Assembly: GCA_005879205.1 (NCBI GenBank)
Contig: VBLD01000208.1
Span: 6,098 to 11,453 of the forward strand
Source: Deltaproteobacteria bacterium
GTDB taxonomy: Bacteria; Desulfobacterota; Binatia; DP-6
Direction: 5' to 3'
DNA: 5,356 nt
The translations under genes were made by a program, and so were the position numbers. Shown here piece by piece: positions 4,898-5,356 of this stretch (positions within the stretch are counted from its first letter, which is position 1; each line of letters opens with the position of its first letter). Below the pieces are notes generated by a model. It was not told the origin of the DNA and did no database searches. It worked only from the letters and a program-made list of their open reading frames with translations.

Positions 4898-5356
4898 GTG
4901 GCCGTCGGAGCGCAGGAGCTCGGAGGGCGCATCGCGAGCCCACCGCGCGCGGGGGGAACGCTCCGCATCCTCCGCGGCATGCGCGAGGATCCGCTCGGGC
5001 TCCTCGCGGCGACGCAACGCGAGCACGGCGACGTGGTCGCGTTCCGGTTCTTCTTCTGGAGCATCACGCTCGTCTCCCATCCGGACGGCGTCCGCCACGT
5101 GCTGCAGGAGCGGCACACGAACTACAGCAAGGACAATCTCGACTACCGGATGCTGAAGCCCGTGCTCGGCAACGGGCTGCTCACCAGCGAGGGGGCGCTC
5201 TGGCTCCGACAGCGACGGCTGATCCAGCCCGCGTTCCATCGCGAGCGGATCGCGGCGCTCGGTGACCTGATGACGGCGCGGACGGAGCTCATGCTGGACC
5301 GCTGGGACGCGACGCGCGGGGAGACGCTCGACGTCGCCTCGGAGATGAGCCGGCTC
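4898..5356 (+). CDS. Cytochrome P450, N-terminal part (runs off the right edge)
   Basis: The visible 153 codons give a P450 N-terminus. There is a proline-containing lead-in (SPPRAGG, 14-20), then EDPLGLLAATQREHGDVVAF (30-49) for the A helix and beta-1 strands, SITLVSHPDGVRHVLQERHTNYSK (from 55) for the second strand and B helix, and GNGLLTSEGALWLRQRRLIQ (91-110). The last stretch contains the C-helix WxxxR (W102, R106) that contacts a haem propionate. It continues with PAFHRERI. The I-helix, ExxR and haem-cysteine loop lie beyond the window, so the subfamily and substrate cannot be judged. The start is uncertain: GTG 4898 gives a usual-length N-terminus but has no good ribosome site. The frame stays open back to ATG 4745, with TTG 4862 and GTG 4799 between; GGAGGGCGC precedes an ATC at 4931. 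It is divergent from the kinase operon and shares its upstream region. No functional link is evident. Confidence 0.9.
   Translation, partial: MAVGAQELGGRIASPPRAGGTLRILRGMREDPLGLLAATQREHGDVVAFRFFFWSITLVSHPDGVRHVLQERHTNYSKDNLDYRMLKPVLGNGLLTSEGALWLRQRRLIQPAFHRERIAALGDLMTARTELMLDRWDATRGETLDVASEMSRL

Noticed and set aside
4712..5239. Minus-strand open frame antisense to the P450 start
   Set aside because: It covers the sigma-54 promoter and the P450 coding part; composition and lack of motifs mark it as a shadow.

Overview
The window is GC-rich bacterial DNA. It carries two gene groups on the minus strand that both relate to cell-envelope maintenance, plus the 5' part of an unrelated-looking gene on the plus strand. 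A sigma-54 activator, a PspA homologue, a paraslipin with NfeD, a P450 and strong G/C bias together suggest a Gram-negative, deltaproteobacteria-like or related soil lineage (Myxococcota, Desulfobacterota or Binatota-like). This is an inference from gene content; nothing here fixes the taxon.

Layout, following minus-strand transcription from right to left. At 4718-4732 there is a -24/-12 (sigma-54) promoter with a full match to TGGCACG-N4-TTGC. Directly below it lies a tightly packed operon: a histidine kinase with a 2TM-type membrane sensor (3520-4698), an NtrC-type sigma-54 response regulator (2121-3518, 1 nt gap) and a PspA/IM30-family protein (1393-2109, 11 nt gap). The pspA stop overlaps a GTG that opens a 62-codon reading frame resembling only the C-terminal part of a VapC-like PIN domain (1208-1396), probably a remnant. 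After about 60 nt with no gene comes a second pair: NfeD-family protein (715-1149) and a paraslipin/QmcA-like SPFH protein (1-696, cut by the window edge). On the plus strand, divergent from the kinase, a cytochrome P450 begins near 4898 and runs off the right edge.

How it may work together: in the classical phage-shock-protein (Psp) response, PspA binds and inhibits PspF, a sigma-54 activator with no receiver domain, and is itself produced from a sigma-54 promoter. Here PspA is in one operon with a complete two-component system whose regulator keeps every sigma-54 activation motif (Walker A, GAFTGA, Walker B, arginine fingers). The operon itself starts at a strong sigma-54 promoter. The simplest model is a positively autoregulated, kinase-gated Psp-like envelope stress module: the 2TM kinase senses the membrane, the regulator fires the sigma-54 promoter, and PspA protects the membrane and might feed back. 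The neighbouring NfeD-paraslipin pair belongs to families that organise membrane microdomains and recur near PspA-type systems, so the first 4.7 kb reads as a membrane-homeostasis island. Kinase gating, PspA feedback and the link to NfeD-paraslipin are inferences from motif and context.

No tRNA, rRNA, CRISPR array or insertion sequence was seen. There is no gene-free stretch over 300 bases. The two longest non-coding stretches are the P450-kinase divergent region (about 200 nt) and the region between pspA and nfeD (243 nt, mostly the PIN remnant).
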